This document shows positions 17,701 to 26,969 of a DNA stretch of 45,563 nt, piece by piece. A program made the translations under genes and the position numbers. Within the stretch, counting starts at the first letter, position 1, and each line of letters starts with the position of its first letter. This DNA is from UBA7236 sp043727235 (GTDB taxonomy: Bacteria > Bacteroidota > Bacteroidia > Chitinophagales > BACL12). The notes below the pieces were generated by a model. That model did not search any database, was not told the origin of the DNA, and saw only the letters and a program-made list of their open reading frames with translations. Where the stretch lies: contig JAYSYX010000048.1 in the NCBI GenBank assembly GCA_043727235.1, positions 1 through 45,563 on the forward strand, in the 5' to 3' direction.

Positions 17701-20700
17701 ATGGTTTAGATAATGATTGTGATCTTTTAGTAGATAATGGGCTGACCTTTGTAACCTATTATGCAGATACCGACGCAGATGGTTTTGGTGATATTACAGT
17801 AACTGTAACTGCTTGCTCCGCACCTTCAGGTTTTGTTATCGATGGCACAGACTGCGATGATACTGATGCTCTCGAGTATCCAGGCCAGATCTGGTATATT
17901 GATGAGGATGAAGATGATTGGGGTACAGGCACAACGATAATAAGTTGTGAACGACCATTGTATGGATTTACATCAACAGAATTAGAAAATTTAACGGGAG
18001 ATTGCGACGACCTTAATGCACTGATAAATTTAGATGAACAGTATTTTATTTATACAGGAAATTTAAATTATACATCAACAATTATTAATCCGCTCGTTGC
18101 CAATCCTTACGAAATATTTTATTTTGAAACTAAATATATTGATGCAACAAATAATTTACCTCCGGTAAGTTACCCAAGAGTATTATTGGATTTTGAAAAT
18201 AACGGAATCTATACGGATGAAAATGATCGCACAATAATTATGACACCTGCAGATATTCTTGATTTAAATACCGCAGATGGAAAAATATATTTAGCAAGTA
18301 TTACAGGTTTGGCACCAGGGGAAAACTGGACATCAAAAATTGAAACAAATACCGCTTGTATTAATGATTTCGGAACATTTAATTATCCTGATGTAGTGGA
18401 AGATCCCGACCTCGAAATTTTTGCATCTGATATTAATTTCACTGATATAACACCGGAAATAGGCGATCTCATAACAGTAACTGCAACAATTCACAATGCA
18501 TCATCTACCCCTGCAGGAGCATTTACTGTTAACCTCTTTAATCAGTTTGACGAAAGTGATTACGGCGATGTATATATTTATTCTCTTGCTGCAAATACAT
18601 CAACAACCGTTTCATGGGATATAATCACACCCTCTGTTGATGCATGGTGTCCCATACTTGTTTCAGTAGATGTTGAAGAAATGATTTCCGAATCAAATGA
18701 GCTGGATAATACAGCTGTAAGACCATTTATTAATGGTGATTTTGAAGTGCCGGGAACTATTATTGCAAATGCAACAGCTAACCCATCAATAACATACAAT
18801 GTTCCCGGTTCCTATGTTGTATATAATGGCCATGCCTATTATGATGGCATTCCAATTGAACTACTTGATCCAAGTTGTGCAGGTGCTGAAGTATCATTTA
18901 ATATACCAGGATTAGAAGCAGAATTTATCACTTATACAAATTCATTTGGCGATTTTTCAATTGCTATACCTGTAGCCGGTTTTTCTGCAGGACACTATGA
19001 AATCCATGGCACAATTACCGATTTCACTTTAACCGGTGTAATTAATATTGTGGAATTCCAAATAATAATTCCTGAATTATTACCCGACTTAACAGCAACT
19101 GTAAATATCAATGAAGATGAAATAATAATGGGAAGCACAGCTTCCGGAACTATTTATGTAGAAAATATCGGAAGTGCCACAACCGGCACAACAACACTGC
19201 TGGGCATAACACAATCCGGAGGAACTCCTATATTAAGTGATATTATTATTCCTATTTTATTACCCGGTGAATCTTTTTCACAAAATTTCAGCGGCATCTT
19301 ATTTAATGACCCCGGATCATTTAGTATTTGTGTTAATGTGAATGCAGATTATGCAATTACAGAATCAATTTATTGGAATAATGATGATTGTGATTATATT
19401 TCAGTTGGTAGTCTGCTTGGTGATGCAGGAGGTGGAGGTGGTGGTGGAACGGGAGCTTGTGATGTAGTTCCTGCTGATATTCATTTTACTGTTTCAAATT
19501 CCGGAAATTCCGCAACAGGAACTATGAATTGTAAATTATTTACAACATTTAACGGAATAGTTCAACCGGAAACCATTTTCACTGTTTCAACAATTCCGGC
19601 CGATGGCTCTGTAGCTGCAAGTTTACCATTTTCAAACTATGGCAACGGAACATATTATTATGTTGTACATATAAATCACGATGAAGCAATAGAGGAATCT
19701 AATTTTGATAATAATTTATTTTCATTTACTGTATATTTTAATGCGTGCGCACCAAATCTTGTTTTTGAATATTGTGAAGGATTAGATGTAACATCCATCG
19801 CAGGAGATTATACCGGAATAGTAACATTTGTCGCCAACGTATTAAATGCAGGTGATGGCGAAGCAATTGGCCCAATTGATGTGGAATTTTCTTATGACGC
19901 CACAACTGTTACTGCAACTTATGCGGGCAATATTGCAGCAGGTGCGGTGCAGACTATTACTATCGACGTGGCAGCACCTGCAATCGATAATTTATTAACC
20001 GCAGTAATAGACCCCGATCTTTTAATTGAAGAAACAACACATACTGATAATGATAGATCAGGATTAATGTGTTGGGACCATGCTATACTTGGAAAATGCG
20101 GACCTGATTTCTGGGAATATGAATACAATATTTTTGAAACGGTTTATCCAACTGCAGCAATTAAATCACTAGACATGTTTAATACTGATGAATTAACAGT
20201 AAGGTTCGAAATAGAAGGACCTGGTATTATCGGAACATTAAGTCTTGGAGATGCAGTTTTAACTGATGTAACAGAAACATGTTACAGTTGCGGAATTCCT
20301 GTTAATTCACCTAGTCCTTTTACTTTTATTGAAGGTGGCGAATATACAATCACAATGACAGTAGATCCGTTGAACAATTTCTATGATTGTGAACCAGCCA
20401 ACGACCAACTTGTAATAACAATTAATGTAAATGCAGATCCGGATATGCGGGTATTGTCTGAATTTATTAATCCTTCAGAATTAAATCCTGACTATCTCGA
20501 AGAAATTTCCTTATTAGTTACTTACGAAAATACAGGTATATCAAATGTTGGTGATGAAATGGAATTAAGTGTGCTCGTTGATGAAATACCATTGAGTTCA
20601 GTTTATCCTGTTCCGGGATTATTAAATGGCGACAATTATACAGTTGCAATTCCGGTAACCTGGTCATCTGATTTAAGTGGTGCACATATAATTCGCGCTA

Positions 20701-23700
20701 TAATTGATAGTGATGAAGAAATTGCAGAAAGTGATGAAGACGACAATGAATCAACCCGCGCAGTTATTGTAGGAGCCTCGTCGAATCCCGCAGTGGAATA
20801 TATTGCTGCGAACAATTATAATCCGGACGAAGGAGAGGAAATTGAACTTCAGATCCTTGTAACAAACGAAGGCGAACAAGAATGTAACACAACATTAAAA
20901 TTATATTATATAACCAATGATCTGGAAGAATCGCTGATCAATTCATGGGAACTTAGCTTATCAGGACTTGAATCAATTAATGTTTTGCATGACTGGATAG
21001 TTCTTGATAATTCTACAACCCTTATTGCAAGATTAGTAAATACTTCAGTAATTGAATATGATTATACCGATAATGAAGTTTCAACAATTATTGGAGGATT
21101 TGATGTAAATCTTATTGTAACCGATGAAAGTTGTCCTGATGCAAATGATGGAATTATTACAGCTGTTATTACAGGTGGGGAAACTCCTTATTCAATTGCA
21201 TGGAGCACCGGTGAGAATGGTACTTATATTATTGATGCACCGGGAACTTATTCAATCACTGTAACTGATAATACCGGTTTAACTATTACTGAAAGTGCAA
21301 CTATAAATGAATCAACGGAACTTCTACAAACTTTTTATGCCGATGAAGATGGTGATGGGTTTGGTGATATTTCCATTTCAGTTATAGCTTGCGAAAGTCC
21401 TGCCGGTTATGTTTCCAACTTTGATGATTGTAATGACAACAATGCTGAAATACATCCTTCTGCTACGGAAATTTGTGATGCAATCGACAATGATTGCGAC
21501 GGATATATTGATGAGGAAGATCCATCTGTTGTTGGCAATGTTTTATATTATGACGATGATGATGATGATGGATTCGGAGATATTACCGATAACCCGGAAC
21601 TTGCATGCAGCGTACCTTTAGGCTCTTCAGGAAATAATTTTGATTGTGATGATACAAATTCAACTATAAATCCCGATGCTCCGGAATTATGTAGCGATGG
21701 AACTGATAATAATTGTAACGGAATTATAGATGAACTTCCTTGTGAAGGTGATGCAGATAGTGATGGATTTACCATAAGCGAAGGAGATTGTGATGATGAA
21801 AATCCTGAAATACATCCCGCAGCTATTGAGTTATGTGATTTAATTGACAATAACTGCAATGGATTATTTAATGAAGGATTAAGTTACCTCGATTATTATA
21901 TCGATGCCGATTCCGATGGTTTTGGCGATAATTCTGCTTCAGCGGTTAATTCATGTATTGTAATGCCAGACTCAGTAACAAATAATTCAGATTGTGATGA
22001 TACAAACAATACAATTAATCCTACAGCTTCCGAAATATGTGATGCAATCGACAATAATTGCGATGGCAATATTGATGAAGGATTAATTTTCCTTGATTAT
22101 TATACCGATGCCGATGGCGATGGATTTGGTGATGAAAATGCAACAGCGGTAAATGCTTGCGAAAGTATTTCAGGTGCTGTTACTAATAATGAGGATTGTG
22201 ATGATGCAGTTTCTACTACTTATCCAAACTCCGAGGAAATTTGTAATGGTATTGATGAAAATTGCAACGGTATAATTGATGAATTACCTTCCACTGAAAT
22301 TCCGACTATTGCATGGGATCATGACTTCGGAACAACTGCCGTTGACAATGCGCAAATAATGATAGAGGCACATGATGGTGGATTTATTTTAGGTGCTTAT
22401 ACCAATATAGGAATTAATGGAGATAAAACACAAATATCCAGAGGCAATGATGATTACTGGATAATTAAAACAGATAGTAATGGTGTTAAAGAATGGGATT
22501 TCCGATTTGGTGGAACTGCATCAGATAAATTAACAAGTATTATTAAAACTTCTGATGGTGCATATTTATTAGGTGGAAGTTCTGCATCGGGAATTAGTGG
22601 TGATAAAACAGAAAGCTCCCGCGGAAATACCGATTATTGGGTAATAAAAATAAATAATGCCGGAACAAAAATTTGGGATAAACGATTTGGTGGATCTGCT
22701 GCTGATGATCTTAATGATCTGTTAGAAACCACAGATGGAAATTATTTGTTGGCCGGAACATCATCATCCGGTATTACAGGCGACAAATCACAGGCAACTC
22801 GCGGTGGCGCTGACTATTGGTTGGTTAAAATAAATACAAGTGGAACTAAATTGTGGGATAAACGATTCGGCGGAACTTCAAGCGATCAATTGTACAGTGT
22901 TGTAAATGCATCAGATGGTGGATACATTCTTGCAGGAAATTCCCTATCTGGTCTCAATGGAGATAAATCGCAAACATCGCGTGGCGGATTCGACTATTGG
23001 ATATTAAAAACAGATGAAAGCGGAACAAAAATTTGGGATAAACGATTTGGTGGTACTCAGGCCGATATTTGTCAAAGTATTACAACTACTCCTGAGGACG
23101 ATTATTTAATTGCCGGCGAATCTTTATCAAGTGCAACAGGAGATGTTTCCGGTTCGTCACATGGTTCTTATGATTATTGGATGGTTAAAATAAATACAAG
23201 TGGTACTTTATTATGGAATAACTTGTTTGGCACAAATTCTTCCGAAGATGCAACTGACGCAATTATTTTGGGTGATAATAATTATATGATCACAGGTGCA
23301 ACAAGTGCCGGTATAAACGGCGATAAATCTGAAGCATCCAATGGAGGAAATGATATCTGGATGGTAAAAACTGATACCGATGGAGATATTATTTACGACA
23401 GAAGTTTAGGTGGCAACCAAAATGATTATTCAAATGAAATTATTTCTGTATCTGATGGAGGACTTGCTGTATTAAGTAAATCGTTATCCGGCGTATCAGG
23501 TGATAAATCAGAAACAACAAAAGGTTCTGAAGACTTTTGGATTATTAAATTAACCGGATATTATCCCACTACAATATTTTATATTGATGAGGATAATGAT
23601 GGATATGGCGATATTTCATCAACAACAACAGCATGTTCTGCTCTTCCGGGATATGTTGCCGACAATACTGATTGTAACGATGAAAATGAATTGATAAATC

Positions 23701-25784
23701 CTGTTGCCAATGAATTATGCAATGGTTTTGACGACAATTGTAATACCCTTATCGATGAAGGTGTATTGGCAACTTATTATGCAGATAATGATGGTGATAC
23801 TTATGGTAATCCTTTGGTTTTTGAAATTGGTTGCGATGCATCTGTTGGATTTGTTGTAGATAATTCTGATTGTGATGATACAAATATTTCTGTTCATCCT
23901 TATGGACTGGAAATTTGTAATGGTTTGGATGATGATTGTGATGCATTAACCGATAATGATGATCCATCAATAACAGGTCAATCAACATGGTATGCTGATA
24001 CGGATGCTGATGGTTTTGGAAATATTTCAAGTTCAGTCCTTTCCTGTGAAATTCCTTCGGGATATGTTGCGGATAATAGCGATTGCGACGATTCAAATGC
24101 ATTTGTTAATTCATCAATTACAGAAATTTGTAACAGTATTGATGATGATTGTGATGGATTAATTGATAATAATGATCCATCTATAACAGGTCAATCAACC
24201 TGGTATGTTGATACTGATGAAGACGATTTCGGCGACGCTGCAGTTTCTCTTTTATCTTGCGATAATCCTGTAGGATATGTTGCAGATAATACCGATTGCG
24301 ATGATTCAAATGCATTTGTTAACTCATCAATTACAGAGATTTGCAATGGTATTGATGATGATTGTGATGGATCAATTGATAATGATGATCCTACAGTAAC
24401 AGGTCAATCAACCTGGTATGCAGATACCGATCTGGATACTTATGGTGACGCATCTGTTTCAATTTTGTCCTGCGAAATTCCATCAGGTTATGTTGCGGAT
24501 AATACCGATTGTGATGATTCAAATGCATCTGTTAATTCTTCAATAACAGAAATTTGTAATAGTATCGATGATGATTGCGACGGATCAATTGATAATGATG
24601 ATCCATCTATAACAGGTCAATCAACCTGGTATGTTGATGCTGATGCAGATGGTTTTGGAAATACCGCAATTTCTCTTTTGTCATGCAATAATCCGATTGG
24701 ATATGTTGCAGATAATACCGATTGCAATGATCTAAACAACTCTGTTCATCCACTCGCAACTGAAGTTTGTAATTTGATAGATGATGATTGTGATGCATTA
24801 ATTGATGAAGGTGTAAAAACAACTTTTTTTGCTGATAGTGACGGTGATACTTTCGGTGAAATTACAAATACACAGGATGCATGCACTGCTCCATTTGGTT
24901 ATGTTTCTAACAATACCGATTGTAATGATGCAAATGCCACAATTAATTCATCATCAATAGATATTTGTAATGATATTGATGATGATTGTGATGGAATAAT
25001 TGATGAAAATAAAATAATCGCGGTCGTTTATCCTAACGGTACATTTACGGAATGTCAAAGTCTTATGATAACCCTCACTGCAAATCCGGGAAATGGTCTC
25101 AGTTATCAATGGTATAGAAATAATATCCTGTTACCGGGTGCAACATCGCAAACATACAATACAACGCAAAACGGATTCTTTAAGGTGAAAATTTCTAATG
25201 CATTTAGCTGTTCATCAACATCAGCTGAAACCGAAGTAATTCGTATAGCGACACCTTCAGCTACTATTTCCGTGGTAGGCGGACTTGATCTTTGCACAAC
25301 AGGTTCAGTAACCCTGCAGGCAAATACCGGAGTCGGATTATCATATCAGTGGTATAGAGGTGGACTTCCAATAGCCGGAGCAACATCAAATACTTATATC
25401 GCTACAACAACCGGAAATTATAAAGTGTTGGTAGTAAATGATGCAGGCTGCGCTAAAAATTCATCCGGCAAATATGTATATTCAAGTTGTCGTGAAATTA
25501 CTGCATATGAAATGGAGAACGACTTCTATATGAATATATATCCTAATCCCGCAATAAATAATTTTAATATTGAATTGATATTAAGTTATGATTATAACGG
25601 ACCTGTTGAGATAGAATTATTCGACATGACCGGAAATAGGATATTAGATTTTACAACCTATATGCTGATAGGTGAATTATCGGAATTTGTTTCCATTGAT
25701 AACAATATTTCTGCAGGTGCATATCTCCTGAAAATAAATACAGGAAAATTCTCCTACATGAAAAAGATAATCATTGCGAAATAA
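14772..25784 (+). CDS. Giant T9SS-secreted multi-repeat surface protein (FG-GAP, MopE, propeller, CARDB, SprB)
   Basis: A 3,670-residue open frame without interruption. The N-terminus (to about residue 47, ending VTAQ) is a long signal peptide. Module order: about 65-310, five FG-GAP/VCBS repeats with the Ca-binding form DLDSDGDQDL; 320-430, MopE-type repeats; 440-857, about six propeller-like repeats (WQKCLGG, then DFWIVKI); 862-1090, MopE; 1210-2090, several CARDB-like Ig domains (PDLTATVNINE) with a GGGGGG linker near 1550; 2110-2180, SprB-like repeat; 2187-2507, MopE; 2515-2934, seven exact 60-residue propeller repeats; 2935-3414, MopE including near-identical 71-residue units; 3417-3570, Ig-like; 3580-3670, type A sorting domain (MNIYPNP to KKIIIAK). 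I count about 16 full and 2 partial MopE units, so many divalent ions could be bound. It is presumably a surface adhesin or matrix protein. It has its own promoter and terminator. Confidence 0.88.
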   Translation: MKTITNPLFITMNTLTAKTKKVIKSFEKVVAITSCLFLVIPNEVTAQITFETALSNPFSISVNTTLNTPHFADLDNDGDQDLISGEQFGGFLYYQNTGTTSLPTFTAGVLNPFSLAYIGAGSSMSCFDIDNDGDMDLMAGSSYGDFQYFQNIGTAFSPSFDVVQLNPFSLTDNGTGCNPNFVDLDSDGDQDLITSDYGGNFHYYQNIGTISSPSYSAVQINPFSLAVLGGFFYMDVIDLDHDDDFDLLVVASGGDLLYYENIGSSETAQFNSPQLNPFSLTDIGVPYAPTFVDLDSDGDQDLMLGDFDRNNYYFENTTSSEFYDDDADGFTILEGDCDDNNELINPLALENCNGIDDNCDGSIDDGLLAFWAPDNDGDGYGDVMNVLESCSPPMGYITNNEDCDDTNASINIGAQEICDEIDNDCDGLIDDDDPSWFANPPADIQWQQTYGNGGNDFANAFIHSPDGGYLLIGEVWGYYGREANFRSLNMSGVTVEENTFGMYGQMYPLAGIYDESIDKYIIAGKKSGDAWNPDHFWFAALNATTLELDYEYNNFGGTANYHEVRSIIKRSTGGYVVTGTTDYTGAPSFHEDYFAGVPHDIYFAKVGTNGAVIWDRAFGSSETNTGNAVMEASDGDFIIAGSSNGNGSHFVTSDVTTHLGGSDFWVFKIDSATGNIEWQSVLGGSGYEEIYSMTTTNDGNYIVAGKTNSTNGQVLGNHGGYDFWIVKISSADGSLIWQKCLGGTGNEYAFDIKNTDDGGYIVTGPTTSTDGDVSGNHGSEDIWVVKLDEGGNLLWQKCLGGSAGDRRNEFESPLESPMILADDDDGYTVASSTLSNDGDVSDNNGGYDMWLAKLSAPATSSIWYLDSDNDGYGDPFSIGFTCSAPANYVSNNDDCNDTDINVNPLGTEICNEIDDNCDGSIDEGITVFWSPDNDGDGFGDGTTILATCSPPIGYVSNTNDCDDTNASIYIDAPELCDGLDNDCDLLVDNGLTFVTYYADTDADGFGDITVTVTACSAPSGFVIDGTDCDDTDALEYPGQIWYIDEDEDDWGTGTTIISCERPLYGFTSTELENLTGDCDDLNALINLDEQYFIYTGNLNYTSTIINPLVANPYEIFYFETKYIDATNNLPPVSYPRVLLDFENNGIYTDENDRTIIMTPADILDLNTADGKIYLASITGLAPGENWTSKIETNTACINDFGTFNYPDVVEDPDLEIFASDINFTDITPEIGDLITVTATIHNASSTPAGAFTVNLFNQFDESDYGDVYIYSLAANTSTTVSWDIITPSVDAWCPILVSVDVEEMISESNELDNTAVRPFINGDFEVPGTIIANATANPSITYNVPGSYVVYNGHAYYDGIPIELLDPSCAGAEVSFNIPGLEAEFITYTNSFGDFSIAIPVAGFSAGHYEIHGTITDFTLTGVINIVEFQIIIPELLPDLTATVNINEDEIIMGSTASGTIYVENIGSATTGTTTLLGITQSGGTPILSDIIIPILLPGESFSQNFSGILFNDPGSFSICVNVNADYAITESIYWNNDDCDYISVGSLLGDAGGGGGGGTGACDVVPADIHFTVSNSGNSATGTMNCKLFTTFNGIVQPETIFTVSTIPADGSVAASLPFSNYGNGTYYYVVHINHDEAIEESNFDNNLFSFTVYFNACAPNLVFEYCEGLDVTSIAGDYTGIVTFVANVLNAGDGEAIGPIDVEFSYDATTVTATYAGNIAAGAVQTITIDVAAPAIDNLLTAVIDPDLLIEETTHTDNDRSGLMCWDHAILGKCGPDFWEYEYNIFETVYPTAAIKSLDMFNTDELTVRFEIEGPGIIGTLSLGDAVLTDVTETCYSCGIPVNSPSPFTFIEGGEYTITMTVDPLNNFYDCEPANDQLVITINVNADPDMRVLSEFINPSELNPDYLEEISLLVTYENTGISNVGDEMELSVLVDEIPLSSVYPVPGLLNGDNYTVAIPVTWSSDLSGAHIIRAIIDSDEEIAESDEDDNESTRAVIVGASSNPAVEYIAANNYNPDEGEEIELQILVTNEGEQECNTTLKLYYITNDLEESLINSWELSLSGLESINVLHDWIVLDNSTTLIARLVNTSVIEYDYTDNEVSTIIGGFDVNLIVTDESCPDANDGIITAVITGGETPYSIAWSTGENGTYIIDAPGTYSITVTDNTGLTITESATINESTELLQTFYADEDGDGFGDISISVIACESPAGYVSNFDDCNDNNAEIHPSATEICDAIDNDCDGYIDEEDPSVVGNVLYYDDDDDDGFGDITDNPELACSVPLGSSGNNFDCDDTNSTINPDAPELCSDGTDNNCNGIIDELPCEGDADSDGFTISEGDCDDENPEIHPAAIELCDLIDNNCNGLFNEGLSYLDYYIDADSDGFGDNSASAVNSCIVMPDSVTNNSDCDDTNNTINPTASEICDAIDNNCDGNIDEGLIFLDYYTDADGDGFGDENATAVNACESISGAVTNNEDCDDAVSTTYPNSEEICNGIDENCNGIIDELPSTEIPTIAWDHDFGTTAVDNAQIMIEAHDGGFILGAYTNIGINGDKTQISRGNDDYWIIKTDSNGVKEWDFRFGGTASDKLTSIIKTSDGAYLLGGSSASGISGDKTESSRGNTDYWVIKINNAGTKIWDKRFGGSAADDLNDLLETTDGNYLLAGTSSSGITGDKSQATRGGADYWLVKINTSGTKLWDKRFGGTSSDQLYSVVNASDGGYILAGNSLSGLNGDKSQTSRGGFDYWILKTDESGTKIWDKRFGGTQADICQSITTTPEDDYLIAGESLSSATGDVSGSSHGSYDYWMVKINTSGTLLWNNLFGTNSSEDATDAIILGDNNYMITGATSAGINGDKSEASNGGNDIWMVKTDTDGDIIYDRSLGGNQNDYSNEIISVSDGGLAVLSKSLSGVSGDKSETTKGSEDFWIIKLTGYYPTTIFYIDEDNDGYGDISSTTTACSALPGYVADNTDCNDENELINPVANELCNGFDDNCNTLIDEGVLATYYADNDGDTYGNPLVFEIGCDASVGFVVDNSDCDDTNISVHPYGLEICNGLDDDCDALTDNDDPSITGQSTWYADTDADGFGNISSSVLSCEIPSGYVADNSDCDDSNAFVNSSITEICNSIDDDCDGLIDNNDPSITGQSTWYVDTDEDDFGDAAVSLLSCDNPVGYVADNTDCDDSNAFVNSSITEICNGIDDDCDGSIDNDDPTVTGQSTWYADTDLDTYGDASVSILSCEIPSGYVADNTDCDDSNASVNSSITEICNSIDDDCDGSIDNDDPSITGQSTWYVDADADGFGNTAISLLSCNNPIGYVADNTDCNDLNNSVHPLATEVCNLIDDDCDALIDEGVKTTFFADSDGDTFGEITNTQDACTAPFGYVSNNTDCNDANATINSSSIDICNDIDDDCDGIIDENKIIAVVYPNGTFTECQSLMITLTANPGNGLSYQWYRNNILLPGATSQTYNTTQNGFFKVKISNAFSCSSTSAETEVIRIATPSATISVVGGLDLCTTGSVTLQANTGVGLSYQWYRGGLPIAGATSNTYIATTTGNYKVLVVNDAGCAKNSSGKYVYSSCREITAYEMENDFYMNIYPNPAINNFNIELILSYDYNGPVEIELFDMTGNRILDFTTYMLIGELSEFVSIDNNISAGAYLLKINTGKFSYMKKIIIAK
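22314..23573 (+). repeat. Seven exact 180-bp (60-residue) coding repeats
   Basis: Repeats start at 22314, 22494, 22674, 22854, 23034, 23214 and 23394, each 180 bases with no length change. Typical content is WDKRFGG, an SDGGYLLAG-type strand, GDKS and DYWIVKI. Seven equal repeats fit a seven-bladed beta-propeller within the giant surface protein. Confidence 0.8.
23988..24839 (+). repeat. 213-bp tandem coding repeats (MopE units)
   Basis: TGGTATG occurs at 23988, 24201, 24414 and 24627, exactly 213 bases (71 residues) apart. Each unit encodes one MopE-type metal-binding module (STWYADTD, then TDCDDSNA, EICNSIDDDCDG and DPSITGQ). High DNA identity compared with other MopE units in the gene suggests recent tandem duplication. 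The last unit diverges at its 3' end. Confidence 0.8.
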
Positions 25785-25807
25785 TTCTCTTGAGTAATTA
25801 GAATTAG

Positions 25808-25843
25808 AAAACCCGGTGAAACTTATGTTTTGCCGGGTTTTTT
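25808..25843 (+). terminator. Intrinsic terminator after giant surface protein gene
   Basis: The stem AAAACCCGG/CCGGGTTTT (25808-25816 and 25833-25841) is followed by a T-run, 24 bases past the stop codon. Confidence 0.85.
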
Positions 25844-25849
25844 CACAAG

Positions 25850-26070
25850 GAGAGAGGAGTGAGGAGAAAGGAGTTTAAATTTCTTGCGAAATTTTACCAA
25901 ATCCAACCGTTTGTTTTCCCATGTCTAAAAAAGGAGGAGGAGTGAGGAGTAAGGAGTTTAAATTTCTTGCGAAATTTACCCAAATGCCACCATTTGTTTT
26001 CCTATTTCCTAGGTCATATTTCCTCAGTCCTGTTTTCCCGTGTCCCGTATCCCGTGTCCCGATTCGCGCG
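25850..26070 (+). repeat. 3'-end repeat family, copies 5 and 6 in tandem, between convergent genes
   Basis: Two copies have palindromes AAATTTC-TTGC-GAAATTT at 25877-25894 and 25960-25977, each preceded by AAGGAGTTT and purine-rich GAGGAG words and followed by CC(A)CC(A/G)TTTGTTTTCC. The tail is made of duplicated words (CCCGTGTCCCGTATCCCG). It fills the gap between the giant gene's terminator and the 3' end of atpG. Confidence 0.65.
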
Positions 26071-26078
26071 CCTCGCGC

Positions 26079-26963
26079 TTACGCTCCCTGAAGCGCCGCA
26101 GCGCCACTAACGATCTCAGTTAATTCAGTTGTAATCGCAGCCTGACGAGCTCGGTTGTAAGAAATTTTAAGATCTTTCAGCAATTCATTTGCATTGTCGG
26201 ATGCTTTGTCCATGGCAGTCATTCGCGCACCGTGTTCTGAAGCATTGCTGTCGAGAATATATCTGTAGAATGTAGTATTTAATATTTTCGGAACAAGTTC
26301 CTCTATCATTGCTTCCTTTTCCGGATCAAAAATATAATCAGCTTTGGTCTTCTTTTCGGTTTTGCTTTCTATTTTTTTAATGGGAAGAAATTGTTCCGTT
26401 TCTAAAAATTGTGTAGCTGCATTTTTGAAGCGATTATAGATCACCATCACTTCATCAAAATCTTTCCTCACAAAACCATCTTTTATATAATCGGTTGCAC
26501 GTGTCACATTTTCGAAACTCACTTTGTGAAATAATTCTTTAAAATCGATTATCTGCGGATAATTAGTGCGCTTCATAACATCATGCGCTTTTTTTCCGAT
26601 GAACATCAATTTAATATTCTGATTATTAAGATGACTATACTTTTCTTCAATTAATCTTTTTGCTGCTTTAACAACATTTCCGTTAAATGCGCCGCATAAT
26701 CCTTTATCAGAAGTAATTAACACGATCAAAACATTTTTCACCTCGCGTTCTTTGGCAAATTCTATTTTTACATCTCCCTGAGAAGCGCCTGCAATATTGC
26801 TGAGCAATTCCCCCATTTTCATGGCATAGGGTCGCATTTGCACCACTGCTTCCTGTGCTCTGCGCAACTTGGCAGCACTCACCATTTTCATGGCCTTGGT
26901 GATCTGCTGTGTGCTTATCACCGAAGTAATTCGGGTGCGGACTTCTTTTAATTTACCTGACAT
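26079..26963 (-). CDS. atpG: ATP synthase F1 subunit gamma
   Basis: Gamma is the central rotor shaft of F1, linking c-ring rotation to catalysis in the alpha3beta3 head. The 294-residue protein opens with the canonical SGKLKEVRTRITSV and TQQITKAMKMVSAAKLRRAQ helix. The C-terminal helix (SDNANELLKDLKISYNRARQ, then ITTELTEIVSGAAAL) is the family signature. The length is usual for the family. It is the last gene of the visible operon, six bases after atpA. In Bacteroidota atpD and atpC are encoded elsewhere, and neither follows here. Confidence 0.97.
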   Translation of the reverse strand: MSGKLKEVRTRITSVISTQQITKAMKMVSAAKLRRAQEAVVQMRPYAMKMGELLSNIAGASQGDVKIEFAKEREVKNVLIVLITSDKGLCGAFNGNVVKAAKRLIEEKYSHLNNQNIKLMFIGKKAHDVMKRTNYPQIIDFKELFHKVSFENVTRATDYIKDGFVRKDFDEVMVIYNRFKNAATQFLETEQFLPIKKIESKTEKKTKADYIFDPEKEAMIEELVPKILNTTFYRYILDSNASEHGARMTAMDKASDNANELLKDLKISYNRARQAAITTELTEIVSGAAALQGA

Positions 26964-26969
26964 GTATTG

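Noticed and set aside
23988..24839. Regularly spaced repeats resembling an array
   Set aside because: They are multiples of three, lie within one open frame and encode MopE modules, so this is not a CRISPR array.
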